The notes beneath the pieces were generated by a model. It made no database searches, was not told the origin of the DNA, and saw only the letters and a program-made list of their open reading frames with translations. The position numbers and the translations under genes were made by a program. Of a stretch of 42,957 bases of DNA, positions 1 to 7,281 are shown one piece after another (the first letter of the stretch is position 1; every line of letters starts with the position of its first letter). The DNA is from an uncultured delta proteobacterium. GTDB lineage: Bacteria > Bdellovibrionota_C > UBA2361 > CAIXSY01. The stretch lies in the NCBI GenBank assembly GCA_903922175.1, contig CAIXSY010000242.1, positions 1-42,957 on the forward strand. The letters run 5' to 3'.

Positions 1-141
1 CTTGCACTTGAACCGCTCCTGATTCCTGCTCCCGCTCCTTTTCCTATTCCAATCAAGAGGATAAGGGGCAGGGGCAGGAATCGGGAACAGTTCCAGTTCA
101 TGTTCAAGATTTAGAATCGCCCACACTTATTGAGCAATTAC
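1..141. repeat. Hairpin element, right end of a GAGCAATTAC-type MITE (cut by window start)
   Basis: Positions 1-50 and about 59-108 form an imperfect inverted repeat (left arm with GATTCCTGCTCCCGCTCC, right arm its approximate complement), giving a long purine/pyrimidine-biased hairpin. After a short spacer it ends in GAGCAATTAC at 132-141. This terminus also ends the elements at 6897-7035 and, with small changes, 12411-12547 and 14159-14311. I read it as the right part of another copy whose left end lies at or before the window edge. It has no coding capacity. Confidence 0.5.
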
Positions 142-228
142 GGATTGTGGAGGTATCCACCTGATTTGATTAAGATTGAGGCAGTCTCGGGAAGCACTAA
201 CTCGTAGTTGTTCTGATTGCCATCCTGC

Positions 229-257
229 TTGGTTAAGATTGAAATTGCCGCTATAAT
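229..257 (+). promoter_or_regulatory. Sigma70-type promoter of the SGNH hydrolase gene
   Basis: TTGGTT at 229-234 and TATAAT at 252-257 are separated by exactly 17 bases. The start codon follows at 293, leaving a leader of about 30 bases. The word TTGRTTAAGATTGA occurs at 166-179 and 229-242, with a weaker copy at 269-282, so an operator overlapping the promoter is possible. The promoter is inferred from sequence only. Confidence 0.55.
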
Positions 258-292
258 GGCACTTCACTTTGGTTTAGCTTGAATATCTTGTT

Positions 293-1099
293 ATGCGCGG
301 CTACTCACTGCTTTTGTTTGTCCTTTTCGCTTTAATTCCGGCGGGCTCAAGCGCCTGCCCCAGAGTATTAGGCTACAAAGACCTGAATTGCGACGGAAAG
401 TTTACGGTGCTCTTTATTGGAGACAGTGTTGTTTATGGTACCGGCGACATAGGCGATAAGGGTGGCTACGTTCGGCGTCTCCAGTCGCGGCTGCCTGATA
501 TAACTCGCCAAAAGATCGGCATGCGAGGGGTCTCGACCTCTGAACTTTTGGCCAACCTCCAAGGGTGGATAAAGCCCCGAGGGCACCTGACTGCGGAAGC
601 CCGCAGTATTATTGCTGCTGACTACATCGTACTCGATGTCGGTCGTAACGATTTTTATGAGATCTTAGAGGCGGATTGGGGCACTCCTGAAATAGTTATA
701 AACATGGCGGCCGAGGCGGTACGGCATATCCGAGAGATGGTGATTAGACTTAAGGCGGAGTTACGCAGGCGTAAACGTCCAAGCCCCCGGTTCAGCGTGG
801 CAACGTTACTTCCGACCAACCGTGATTTTCAGCGATTTTATATCGACGGAGTAAGCACGCTGCTCTTGACTCATGTCACGCCGAATCTTCCTGTTGATGT
901 TCCGTTTCATACAATCGATGCCGAGTTAATATCGATTTTTCCCCCCGATGGCCTGCATCCCACCCCTGCAGGGTATAATGCGATGGCCGATATGATGGCG
1001 GATCTTATCCAGTCCCGATTCTGGAGGCGGCCTGCGCCAACGCCGACACCTCTCCCCTCCTCTAAAAAAGTGCAGTCGGATCAGCAATGGTTTCAATAG
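293..1099 (+). CDS. Secreted SGNH/GDSL-family hydrolase
   Basis: A 268-residue protein with a hydrophobic signal peptide (about residues 5-18) and a likely cut near residue 21. SSAC at 19-22 is at best a weak lipobox. SGNH blocks are visible in order: block I FIGDSVVYG with nucleophile Ser45, a Gly near residue 79 (block II), GRND at 117-120 (block III) and DGLHPTPAGY near 219-228 with the Asp/His pair (block V). The family hydrolyses ester or acetyl groups on lipids or carbohydrates, so a periplasmic or extracellular esterase, lipase or deacetylase is expected; the substrate cannot be told. The Pro-rich tail (about 246-255) may be a linker or disordered end. There is no clear Shine-Dalgarno before the ATG. 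The gene stands alone behind its own promoter. Confidence 0.85.
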   Translation: MRGYSLLLFVLFALIPAGSSACPRVLGYKDLNCDGKFTVLFIGDSVVYGTGDIGDKGGYVRRLQSRLPDITRQKIGMRGVSTSELLANLQGWIKPRGHLTAEARSIIAADYIVLDVGRNDFYEILEADWGTPEIVINMAAEAVRHIREMVIRLKAELRRRKRPSPRFSVATLLPTNRDFQRFYIDGVSTLLLTHVTPNLPVDVPFHTIDAELISIFPPDGLHPTPAGYNAMADMMADLIQSRFWRRPAPTPTPLPSSKKVQSDQQWFQ

Positions 1100-1215
1100 A
1101 GGTTCCTGGATCCCCAGATGATCCGGCGTTGGAAGTATTGTTAGAGAAGACCGCCCCCCCCCCCACACACCATGTTTAGGGAAGATTGGATGCTGTCCTT
1201 TTTTGCTTTTTCTCA

Positions 1216-1455
1216 TCAAAGGGCAACAACGATGTGAACCCAGTCGCAGGGTTCTTGCACATAGTATGGTTCAACAACTACGCCATCCGGGGTTTCACAG
1301 CGATCGGCGCGGAGGGTCATCCATTTATCTTTCAGGATGTACTTTGACTCGAGTGTTTTCCAAGGCCTAATGGTCATCGTTGCTGTAGGTAAGTTCTGGT
1401 TCTCTCTGCATTTTACGCTTTTGCCGTTTGTGCGCAACTTCTGCCGTGAATTCAC
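1216..1455 (-). pseudogene. N-terminal fragment of a NUDIX hydrolase
   Basis: This minus-strand frame reads like the start of an ADP-ribose-pyrophosphatase-type NUDIX protein. It has WKTLESKYILKDKWMTLRAD, then TPDGVVVEPYYVQEP and DWVHIVVAL, where the family continues into its first catalytic strand. It stops there at a double TGA, before any NUDIX box (Gx5Ex7REUxEExGU). The sequence beyond does not resemble the family in any frame. The likely start is the internal Met of MTIRPWK. It is a truncated, probably dead gene ending beside the SGNH gene. It is a different subtype from the fragment at 37653-37883. Confidence 0.55.
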
Positions 1456-1470
1456 GATAAATACAGTGTA

Positions 1471-1588
1471 ACGCGAAGGAACGAAGGACGCGAAGGTATG
1501 GAATTTGACGATCTTAGTAATCAGGGTGCATTCAGCCCTTGACCCCGGCCTGCTCGAGGAGGTCTATAAGGTTTGCTTGCGGCACGAG
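1471..1588 (+). pseudogene. Degraded GxxExxY-family gene start with upstream short repeats
   Basis: From ATG at 1498 the frame reads MEFDDLSNQ. After a one-base shift and a loss of about six residues it continues from 1526 as VHSALDPGLLEEVYKVCLRH (to about 1588). This matches the conserved opening of GxxExxY proteins (family recognised from memory: EVH, LGPGLLE, VYE, CL..EL). The rest is missing. The leader at 1471-1497 is a run of near-repeats of ACGCGAAGG; from recollection such short tandem repeats often precede this family in environmental genomes. It is a small dead remnant, so no function is proposed. Confidence 0.55.
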
Positions 1589-1680
1589 CCCTTGGCTTGG
1601 CTTGCTTGCTTTTTACCTCAGTGACTGCGCGCGGTGTGTGAGGGAACGTACTACGCCGCCTGCCTGCCATCTGCCCTCCG

Positions 1681-1785
1681 TAAGCTGCTTTCTGAGATCT
1701 ATCAGCTTTCTGCTGACTGCATCCGATGCGGCTGCAGCTCCCGACCTTAGCCGAGGTCCGCTGCTGATGCGGTCAGCGGAAAGCA
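1681..1785. repeat. Dispersed repeat (four-helix-bundle flank family) forming an inverted repeat
   Basis: AGCTTTCTGCTGACTGCATC at 1704-1723 pairs with GATGCGGTCAGCGGAAAGC at 1766-1784 around a GC-rich loop. The same core TTTCTGCTGACTGCATC recurs at 10786-10802 and 10989-11005, and with one change at 23590-23606, in each case downstream of or beside four-helix-bundle gene remnants. Apart from this repeat and the fragment before it, 1456-1851 holds no gene. Confidence 0.6.
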
Positions 1786-1840
1786 CAAAGCTGAGGTCGG
1801 ATCGCTGATAGCAGAACCGCGAATGCGCGGGTCGGTAGCC

Positions 1841-1864
1841 AGAAGCGCGCGTTATCGCGCTTCT
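1841..1864 (-). terminator. GC-rich hairpin containing the kinase stop codon
   Basis: AGAAGCGCG (1841-1849) and CGCGCTTCT (1856-1864) form a 9-bp stem. The TAA stop of the kinase gene (1852-1854) lies in its loop, so the last codons (Glu-Ala-Arg) are part of the stem. No T-tract follows. The layout closely matches the hairpin at 20757-20780. A role in termination or 3'-end protection is inferred. Confidence 0.45.
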
Positions 1865-3738
1865 ATCCCAATCCCGTACTTCCTCCCCAGGTAGCGCTCG
1901 ATCTTGGCCCTCTCTGAGTCGTTGAGCGCACGCGAATAGATCAGCAATTCGGCAAGGTCACCGGCAAAGAACGCGCCCTCTTTGCCGTTTTCGTAGGCCT
2001 GGCCGATGGAAAATGTGCTGATCTGCTCATACTGAATCGGTGTGCGTAAGGGGGCGATAACGATTTCCCTGCCGTTTTGGTAAGCGGTGGCACGTTGGTT
2101 GCCGATAATAACTGAGTACGTGGCAAAGGATCTTGTATCGAGGGCGCCGGAGTCGTCGAATAATGCCGTTTCTTTGTTGCTGGAGAGTTTTAGCCGCGCT
2201 CGGTTGCCAAAGGCAAAACCACCCTTCATGATATCTCCAAGGTGGTCTTTTGTTTGAGCGGCCCAGACGAACTGCGGGACACCCTGTTGGGCTACGAGGC
2301 GAGCTACGTAAAATAAACTTATATTTTTTGAGCGCGCCAGACTCTCGGCGACCCCGTCGGAGGAGAGGAAGCTGCGCATTCCGTCGAAGTGCACCACCGG
2401 ATATTTGCCGAGGGCTTTAGAGATAATAGTCGGCCGCCGATCTGGTTGATTTTGACCCGCGCTGCTCTCGAGCCAGCTTGCATCTTTCCACATCTCCACC
2501 TTGTCGACCCCGCTTTTTTCCGCATCCTCGGCTTTGAGCCACGAGATCAGATTGGCCACTTCTGTGGGGGAAGCTTCCGAGAGGGAAGGTTGGCGCGGTG
2601 GTATGGTTACCCAAAAGGCGATCAGGGCCAAAACAAAAATAATGGGGAGGAGGTATATCTTCTTCGCCGAGATGTCGGAGACTAGCTTGGTAAACATCCC
2701 CGTGCCGTGTTCTTGGCCAAGATTAATTGAATTAGTGGCTGCCTCGACCAGGCGCGCCGGGACCTGCTTGGCGTAGCCGTAGAGATCGCGTAGCCGCGCG
2801 ACTGCGGGATCGTTATCCGTTGAAAATATGGTGTTCACATAACGCGTAAACTCTGTACGCGTGAAGTTGGGGTAGGCCTTGTTCATGAATACTGCTACCG
2901 CGCGGTACATCTCCTGAGCGTTCTGGTAGCGTTCCTCTGGGTTTCGTTCCAGGGCGTGCATAACAATGCTTTCAAGCTCAAAGCGAATATCAGGGAACTG
3001 TCCAACGAGAGAGGGGATCTCCATCTCGAGGACGTTGTGGATCGTTTTGTAGGTATTTTCCGCGGAAAAGAGTGGTCGTTGAGCAAGAAGCTCATGAAAC
3101 ACGACCCCCAAAGCAAAGATGTCAGCTCGATGATCGGGTACCTTGCCATTGATGTATTCCGGCGCAGCATAGGGAACCTTGCCTTTGAGATCCCCGGCCT
3201 TTTCTTTTTCGATCCTGTCGGCTGCTTTGGCGATACCAAAGTCTACAACCTTCACCTCGCCACCGAACCCGAGCATGATGTTTTGTGGGCTCACGTCGCG
3301 GTGGACAACATCAAGGGGCGAGCCGCTGGCTTCGTCCTTGATGGCGTGAGCATAGGCAAGTCCCTGCGCAACTTCGCAGATAATAAAGCAGCTTACCTCG
3401 GGCGGAATGCGCAATTTGCGTCGTTTAGCCTCGATCAGCACCTCTGCCACTGATTTGCCGTTGACGAATTCCATGACGAGGTACAGGTAGCCCGCCTCGC
3501 GTCCGTTGCTGAATACCTGTACGATATTAGGGTGTTGGAGTCGGGCACAGAGGTTCATTTCACGCTGAAACATGTCGGCGAAATCGGCGCGAGCGGCGTA
3601 TTGGGGGAGGATGCGTTTAACGGCGACGGTTTTTTGGAATCCACCGGTGCCGATCTGGCGAGCACGGAACACCTCGCCCATGCCGCCGGAGGCGAGCTTG
3701 TCGAGTAGTATCAGATTCGGTCCAAAGTAAACGGTCAC
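1852..3738 (-). CDS. Membrane Ser/Thr protein kinase with extracytoplasmic LamG-like domain
   Basis: The 628-residue protein has an N-terminal Hanks-type kinase domain (about 8-275). It shows the P-loop GGMG at 18-21, AVKR with Lys41, Glu60 of helix C, HRDVSPQN with Asp148, DFG at 166-168 and APE after the activation loop. A single membrane helix lies near 365-385 (IIFVLALIAFWV). The C-terminal part (about 400-628) looks like a concanavalin/LamG fold: SWLKAED near its start, VVHFDG in the middle and LAELLIYSRALNDSER near the end. This is the usual sensor-kinase plan, with a cytoplasmic kinase and an outer ligand-binding domain; glycan binding is only a guess. The start is GTG at 3736-3738 behind GGAGAAGAGG. 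It is the last gene of a three-gene operon, 15 bases after the M23-like gene. Confidence 0.9.
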   Translation of the reverse strand: MTVYFGPNLILLDKLASGGMGEVFRARQIGTGGFQKTVAVKRILPQYAARADFADMFQREMNLCARLQHPNIVQVFSNGREAGYLYLVMEFVNGKSVAEVLIEAKRRKLRIPPEVSCFIICEVAQGLAYAHAIKDEASGSPLDVVHRDVSPQNIMLGFGGEVKVVDFGIAKAADRIEKEKAGDLKGKVPYAAPEYINGKVPDHRADIFALGVVFHELLAQRPLFSAENTYKTIHNVLEMEIPSLVGQFPDIRFELESIVMHALERNPEERYQNAQEMYRAVAVFMNKAYPNFTRTEFTRYVNTIFSTDNDPAVARLRDLYGYAKQVPARLVEAATNSINLGQEHGTGMFTKLVSDISAKKIYLLPIIFVLALIAFWVTIPPRQPSLSEASPTEVANLISWLKAEDAEKSGVDKVEMWKDASWLESSAGQNQPDRRPTIISKALGKYPVVHFDGMRSFLSSDGVAESLARSKNISLFYVARLVAQQGVPQFVWAAQTKDHLGDIMKGGFAFGNRARLKLSSNKETALFDDSGALDTRSFATYSVIIGNQRATAYQNGREIVIAPLRTPIQYEQISTFSIGQAYENGKEGAFFAGDLAELLIYSRALNDSERAKIERYLGRKYGIGIEAR

Positions 3739-3753
3739 CCTCTTCTCCGGAGA

Positions 3754-5235
3754 CTAATGTTTAAGCTTGAATTCAAGGGGGAACTCCACATCAAGTCCCA
3801 GTTTCTTGCGCACTTCATCGAGACGCATTGTGTAGCGTTGATAGAATTCGCCGGCGTTGCACCATTCGTTCGGATCGATCGCCTGGCCGTGGACGCGCAT
3901 CTCGAAGTATATGAGCGGGAATGGTGCCAATCCGCTATCTCCGCTGAACCCTATCACGTCGCCGCGGCGCACGACGGCGCCCTCTGCCGCTGCTGTCGCG
4001 CGTAGGTGCGAGTAGCGTGAGGTGATGCCCAGCCCATGATCGATCACCAGCGTGTAGCCGTAGACGCCGTCGTCGCCAGCAAAAATTACGCTGCCACCAT
4101 TAGCGGCATAGACCTTTTGACCAACGACCCCGGTGCGGATGAAGAGCCCGTGAGATTCCTGTGTTCCCAAGCTGTCGTTATCATAAACATAGCGCAGGCT
4201 ATCGCCGAATTTGGCGAAGGGCGATCCGGCGGGGCAGGCAAACTGGTCGTGGAATCCGGCTCCGAATTTCTCGCTCATAAAGAGGTTGTTGATCGTCTCG
4301 TCATTCAACGGCCGTAGCTTGGTGTGAAGCAGCTTGAATTTTTCAAGAACCTCCTCCTTCTCCGTCTTGGGAAGAAAGGCTCGATTGTATTCGTCCCGTG
4401 AGAGCTTAATCTTGGCTTGCAGTAGGCCAAGCTGCGCCTGCGCTAAGCGCTTAAGATTACCGCTCATGAATTCAGCCGAGAGGCCGACGTTTTTTTGTGC
4501 GCCGGCTGTTAGTTCCGAGGAGAAAGACAGGCTCACTTCCACGCGGTTGCCGACATAGTCTTCGGCGAACAGCACACCCGCGAGAGGGGTTTTTGAGAGC
4601 ACCGGAAGCACAAGCACGAATAGGTCGGCCGAAGCAAAGCGCGGGTCTACGCTGGCGGCGGGGGTTCCGAGGTAGTCATGCTTGTCGAGCGCCATGCCAC
4701 TTTTGAAGAGGTTGGAATCGTGCGCCCCGTAAATAAGAACATGAGAGGCGCCGCGCAGGGGAGGCAGTGCCGACGGCTGCGCATCGAGGATGGGCAAAGC
4801 TGTGTCAACTCCGTAGGTAAAGACCCGTTCGGTCAGATTCCCCCACAGCGTGCAGTCCTGAGCGCGAACGGTAAAGCGCGCATCTCCCTCACTCAGTTTT
4901 TCGCGAAATTGCTCAACCTGAAGGCGAATCGAAGTCTCGTATACATCTTCGTAAGCCTTGCGAAAAAGTAAGGTCTTCTGTCCGGCCTGATCAAGCTCAA
5001 TTACCACTGAACAGAGGCCCGACGGCGCATCGGAGACGTTAAAAACGATCTCCTTTGTCTGCGCGCTCATGCCCCTTAGTTCGGCCGCGCCGCTGATTTT
5101 GGGCCGCGTCAGCTCGAAGTTCTTCTTCATTAACGGGTAGATCTGTGAGGTTACAAGCACTGCCAGGAGTGCGACCACGAGGCCGCCGAGCACCCACTTT
5201 GCTCGCTGCATGACGGTGTGAGGCGGTAAGCTCAT
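3754..5235 (-). CDS. Membrane-anchored degenerate M23/LytM-domain protein
   Basis: The 493-residue protein has one N-terminal membrane helix (about 14-31) and a long periplasmic region. A C-terminal LytM (peptidase M23) fold spans about residues 355-465, with VYAANGGSVIFAGDDGVYG, VIDHG, RYSHL and GAVVRRGDVIGFSGDSG. The zinc ligands of active M23 enzymes are not conserved. The HxGxD position reads SHGLF, and the HLHFE position reads LIYFE; only the YSHL histidine remains. It is therefore probably a non-catalytic LytM factor, like EnvC or NlpD, which activate amidases. The start ATG overlaps the stop of the upstream gene (ATGA), so translation is coupled. The preceding domain (about 40-300) is not recognised; it has a Lys/Glu-rich helical part near 270-310. 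Confidence 0.75.
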   Translation of the reverse strand: MSLPPHTVMQRAKWVLGGLVVALLAVLVTSQIYPLMKKNFELTRPKISGAAELRGMSAQTKEIVFNVSDAPSGLCSVVIELDQAGQKTLLFRKAYEDVYETSIRLQVEQFREKLSEGDARFTVRAQDCTLWGNLTERVFTYGVDTALPILDAQPSALPPLRGASHVLIYGAHDSNLFKSGMALDKHDYLGTPAASVDPRFASADLFVLVLPVLSKTPLAGVLFAEDYVGNRVEVSLSFSSELTAGAQKNVGLSAEFMSGNLKRLAQAQLGLLQAKIKLSRDEYNRAFLPKTEKEEVLEKFKLLHTKLRPLNDETINNLFMSEKFGAGFHDQFACPAGSPFAKFGDSLRYVYDNDSLGTQESHGLFIRTGVVGQKVYAANGGSVIFAGDDGVYGYTLVIDHGLGITSRYSHLRATAAAEGAVVRRGDVIGFSGDSGLAPFPLIYFEMRVHGQAIDPNEWCNAGEFYQRYTMRLDEVRKKLGLDVEFPLEFKLKH

Positions 5236-6698
5236 ACAAGATTTCGTGCCTCAGATGCAAAGACGATAACAGGGCCGTTAATAGGACGTACGGCAGAGAG
5301 CTGCCAGATGCGCCAGATAAGATCCTGGTCGAGCAAGATATCATGGCTAAGCAATTCACGGCCATCAAAAGTCACCAGCGATCGGCTCAGACGCATGCCT
5401 GGCCGCAATTGTGTTAGCGGGACGCGCACCTCGTTCGGCGGCAGTTCCATTTCGGCTAAGCGCTTGGCCTCAGCCTGAAGCTCGGGGTTGTTGCGCACTC
5501 GGTGTGGAAGAATGACGGTTGGGCTCGAAGAGATCGCCTCCGCTACAAACTTCGTGGCGCAAGCAAGTACAGCCGGATGTATCTCCTTTACCTTTCCGGC
5601 TTTCATTCGGCGCAGTAGTGAATAGGCCCCGCGCGGGTTCCAAAATCCGTTATGAAAGCAAACTCGATCGACTAGGTCCGCCGTGGCCACGACGCTGGCG
5701 GCCAGGTATTCTTCACCATCCAGGCAGGCCTCCTCCCGCCCAATAAGTTTCCCCATCAATGCCACAATTCTTCCTGGCTGTGGTAGTCCAAGTTCAACGG
5801 AGATCTTTATCGCACTGTCTTTCAATCTGCTGCACAGACTCATGCGTACCGATGCGCTGCGGGAGCTCAGATAGTCACTGCGTAAGAGGTCTTTCTCCAC
5901 TTCGGCGACGGCCCATGGGTAGAGCCAGGCCGCAGAAAGTGAAAGTCCGCTGACCGAAGTCTTGGCACCAAGGCCTTCGACGATGCGCGACGTGATAAAA
6001 AGTGTGCGCAATAGATGTCCTTTTCCCCATTTTCCAGCAGCATCAAGTATGGCGGCGAAGACTTCTGCTATTTTGCTTTCTCCGGGGTATAGATCTCGTT
6101 CACGTAATTCCTGCTCATCGAGTGGGTGCGGATAGCGAGCACCTTCCAGTGTGCGCTCAAAAAGTCTGAGCTTGGAAAACTGCATGAAAACGAGGGCTGG
6201 AATGCCATCGAACTGCTGGTAGAGGGCATGTGAGAGCTCTTGAACCGCCTTCTCCGTTTGCGTCGCATCGGTGGTATGTTGGTCCTCCGGCGAGGGGGGC
6301 TGCGCGCTATCTTTGCGGTCAAGAACACTAAAGACATAGTCAAATGCACGGGCAAGATCTTCAAGTTCGTAGGGGAGGACAAGCGTTACCGCTGGCTTAA
6401 AGTAACGCTGGAGGACCTTTTCGTAAGCATCTGAATTTTTGCCAAGAACGATAAGTGGATAACAATGGAGCTCGGGGCTGGCGATCAGATCTTTAACGGC
6501 CTCATATGCTTTCTCCTCGTCAGTCCCACAGTCAGCAAGAATCACGGGACTCGCTAATGCGCGCAGCTCGTTTACCAGAGAGCGCGGATCGGTGTTTACC
6601 TGCGTATTGTAACCTCTTTGGAGAAGGCTCTCGAGGCTATTCGCCGCGAGCGCTTCTCCCCTTTTGGCAACAACGATATCGTGCATCGATGAACCCAT
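5232..6698 (-). CDS. Receiver-like / degenerate HD-GYP-like signalling protein
   Basis: The 488 residues start with a receiver-like fold: HDIVVAKRG, then VILADCG with a possible phospho-acceptor Asp near 56, and LIVLGKN. A helical domain (about 150-400) follows, whose later part resembles HD-GYP or HDOD output domains (ASVVATADLVDRVCF, GAYSLLRRMKAGKVKEIHP). No intact HD or GYP motif is visible. The C-terminal unit VRVPLTQLRPGMRLSRSLVT with FDGRELL is typical of the tail of HD-type response regulators. A catalytically dead nucleotide-signalling or scaffold protein is the best reading. AAGGAAG lies 5 bases before the ATG. It is the first gene of an operon with the LytM-like protein and the kinase, so a role in envelope signalling is inferred. 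Confidence 0.6.
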   Translation of the reverse strand: MGSSMHDIVVAKRGEALAANSLESLLQRGYNTQVNTDPRSLVNELRALASPVILADCGTDEEKAYEAVKDLIASPELHCYPLIVLGKNSDAYEKVLQRYFKPAVTLVLPYELEDLARAFDYVFSVLDRKDSAQPPSPEDQHTTDATQTEKAVQELSHALYQQFDGIPALVFMQFSKLRLFERTLEGARYPHPLDEQELRERDLYPGESKIAEVFAAILDAAGKWGKGHLLRTLFITSRIVEGLGAKTSVSGLSLSAAWLYPWAVAEVEKDLLRSDYLSSRSASVRMSLCSRLKDSAIKISVELGLPQPGRIVALMGKLIGREEACLDGEEYLAASVVATADLVDRVCFHNGFWNPRGAYSLLRRMKAGKVKEIHPAVLACATKFVAEAISSSPTVILPHRVRNNPELQAEAKRLAEMELPPNEVRVPLTQLRPGMRLSRSLVTFDGRELLSHDILLDQDLIWRIWQLSAVRPINGPVIVFASEARNLV

Positions 6699-6713
6699 GG
6701 TTCTTCCTTATCT

Positions 6714-6744
6714 GCTGTCCTGCCGGACAGCTGCTGGCATTATA
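6714..6744 (-). promoter_or_regulatory. Promoter -10 and leader hairpin of the receiver/M23/kinase operon
   Basis: On the minus strand a perfect TATAAT lies at 6744-6739, about 40 bases before the ATG at 6698. No good -35 hexamer is seen; TTGTTT lies about 19 bases upstream. The leader then holds a perfect 7-bp stem, GCTGTCC (6714-6720) with GGACAGC (6725-6731), just before the ribosome binding site. Such a stem could affect translation. Confidence 0.4.
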
Positions 6745-6896
6745 GCCTCTCAAGCAGCAGAGAAAACAAAGCCTGCGTTGAAAGTTCAGTAACTACACTG
6801 ATCCTCATTGTCGTCTCTAGTAGGCAATCTATTGAATGGAAAACATAGTAGGAAAGATAAAAACTTAGTATTTACCGTGGGTAACAGGGGGGGGGC

Positions 6897-7035
6897 GTAA
6901 TGCTCATTAACCCCGGGTAACTTAATAATTCGTGAGCGTGGTCGTGCTCGTGGTCCTGGTCGAAATGTTCCTCAAATCAACCAGTTATATCGACCACGTT
7001 CACGATTCGCCTACCCGGGCTTAAGGAGCAATTAC
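6897..7035. mobile_element. MITE-like hairpin element, GTAA(C)TGCTC family
   Basis: The 139-bp element begins GTAATGCTCATTAA and ends TTAAGGAGCAATTAC. Subterminal CCCGGGTAA / TACCCGGG words are inverted, and the interior arms (GTGAGCGTGGTCGTG near the left, CGACCACGTTCACGA near the right) pair imperfectly. The left 50 bases are nearly identical to the element at 14159-14311. The flanks are G-rich, so a target duplication cannot be judged. Between 6745 and 6896, and from 7036 to the gyrA leader, no gene is seen. Confidence 0.6.
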
Positions 7036-7226
7036 GGGATCGCGACTTTGGTATCAAAAGGTGTTTGTGTGTGGGTAGTGGCTCTCGTGAGGAGTTTACA
7101 ATTGGTGCCGAGAGAGGGAAAGGTAAGATTGAAGAGGTAGGGAGGCACCCCTGAGCGGATACTTTTTTGGATGGTATAGTGCTTCTTGCTTGCCTTGCGG
7201 CGGCGGGTTAGATTGACAGGCACTAC

Positions 7227-7244
7227 TTACGCGTTCGGGCGTAA
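7227..7244. promoter_or_regulatory. Short palindrome upstream of gyrA
   Basis: TTACGC and GCGTAA form a perfect 6-bp inverted repeat around GTTCGG, 38 bases before the gyrA ATG. A TTGACA hexamer lies at 7213-7218, but no good -10 follows at the right distance. Operator or leader-hairpin roles are both possible. Confidence 0.3.
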
Positions 7245-7281
7245 CGCTCTGAATTAATTGTGTATTTTGGTAGCTTCGCGT

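Noticed and set aside
926-1219. 97-codon minus-strand frame opposite the SGNH gene
   Set aside because: Antisense to a well-supported gene and not protein-like; it does not continue the NUDIX fragment.
1539-1808. 89-codon plus-strand frame
   Set aside because: It runs through the GxxExxY remnant in the wrong frame and then through the dispersed inverted repeat; the composition is repeat-derived.
6889-7043. 8-bp target duplication for the MITE at 6897
   Set aside because: The flanks GGGGGGGC and GGGATCGC differ in three positions and are G-rich, so this cannot be claimed.
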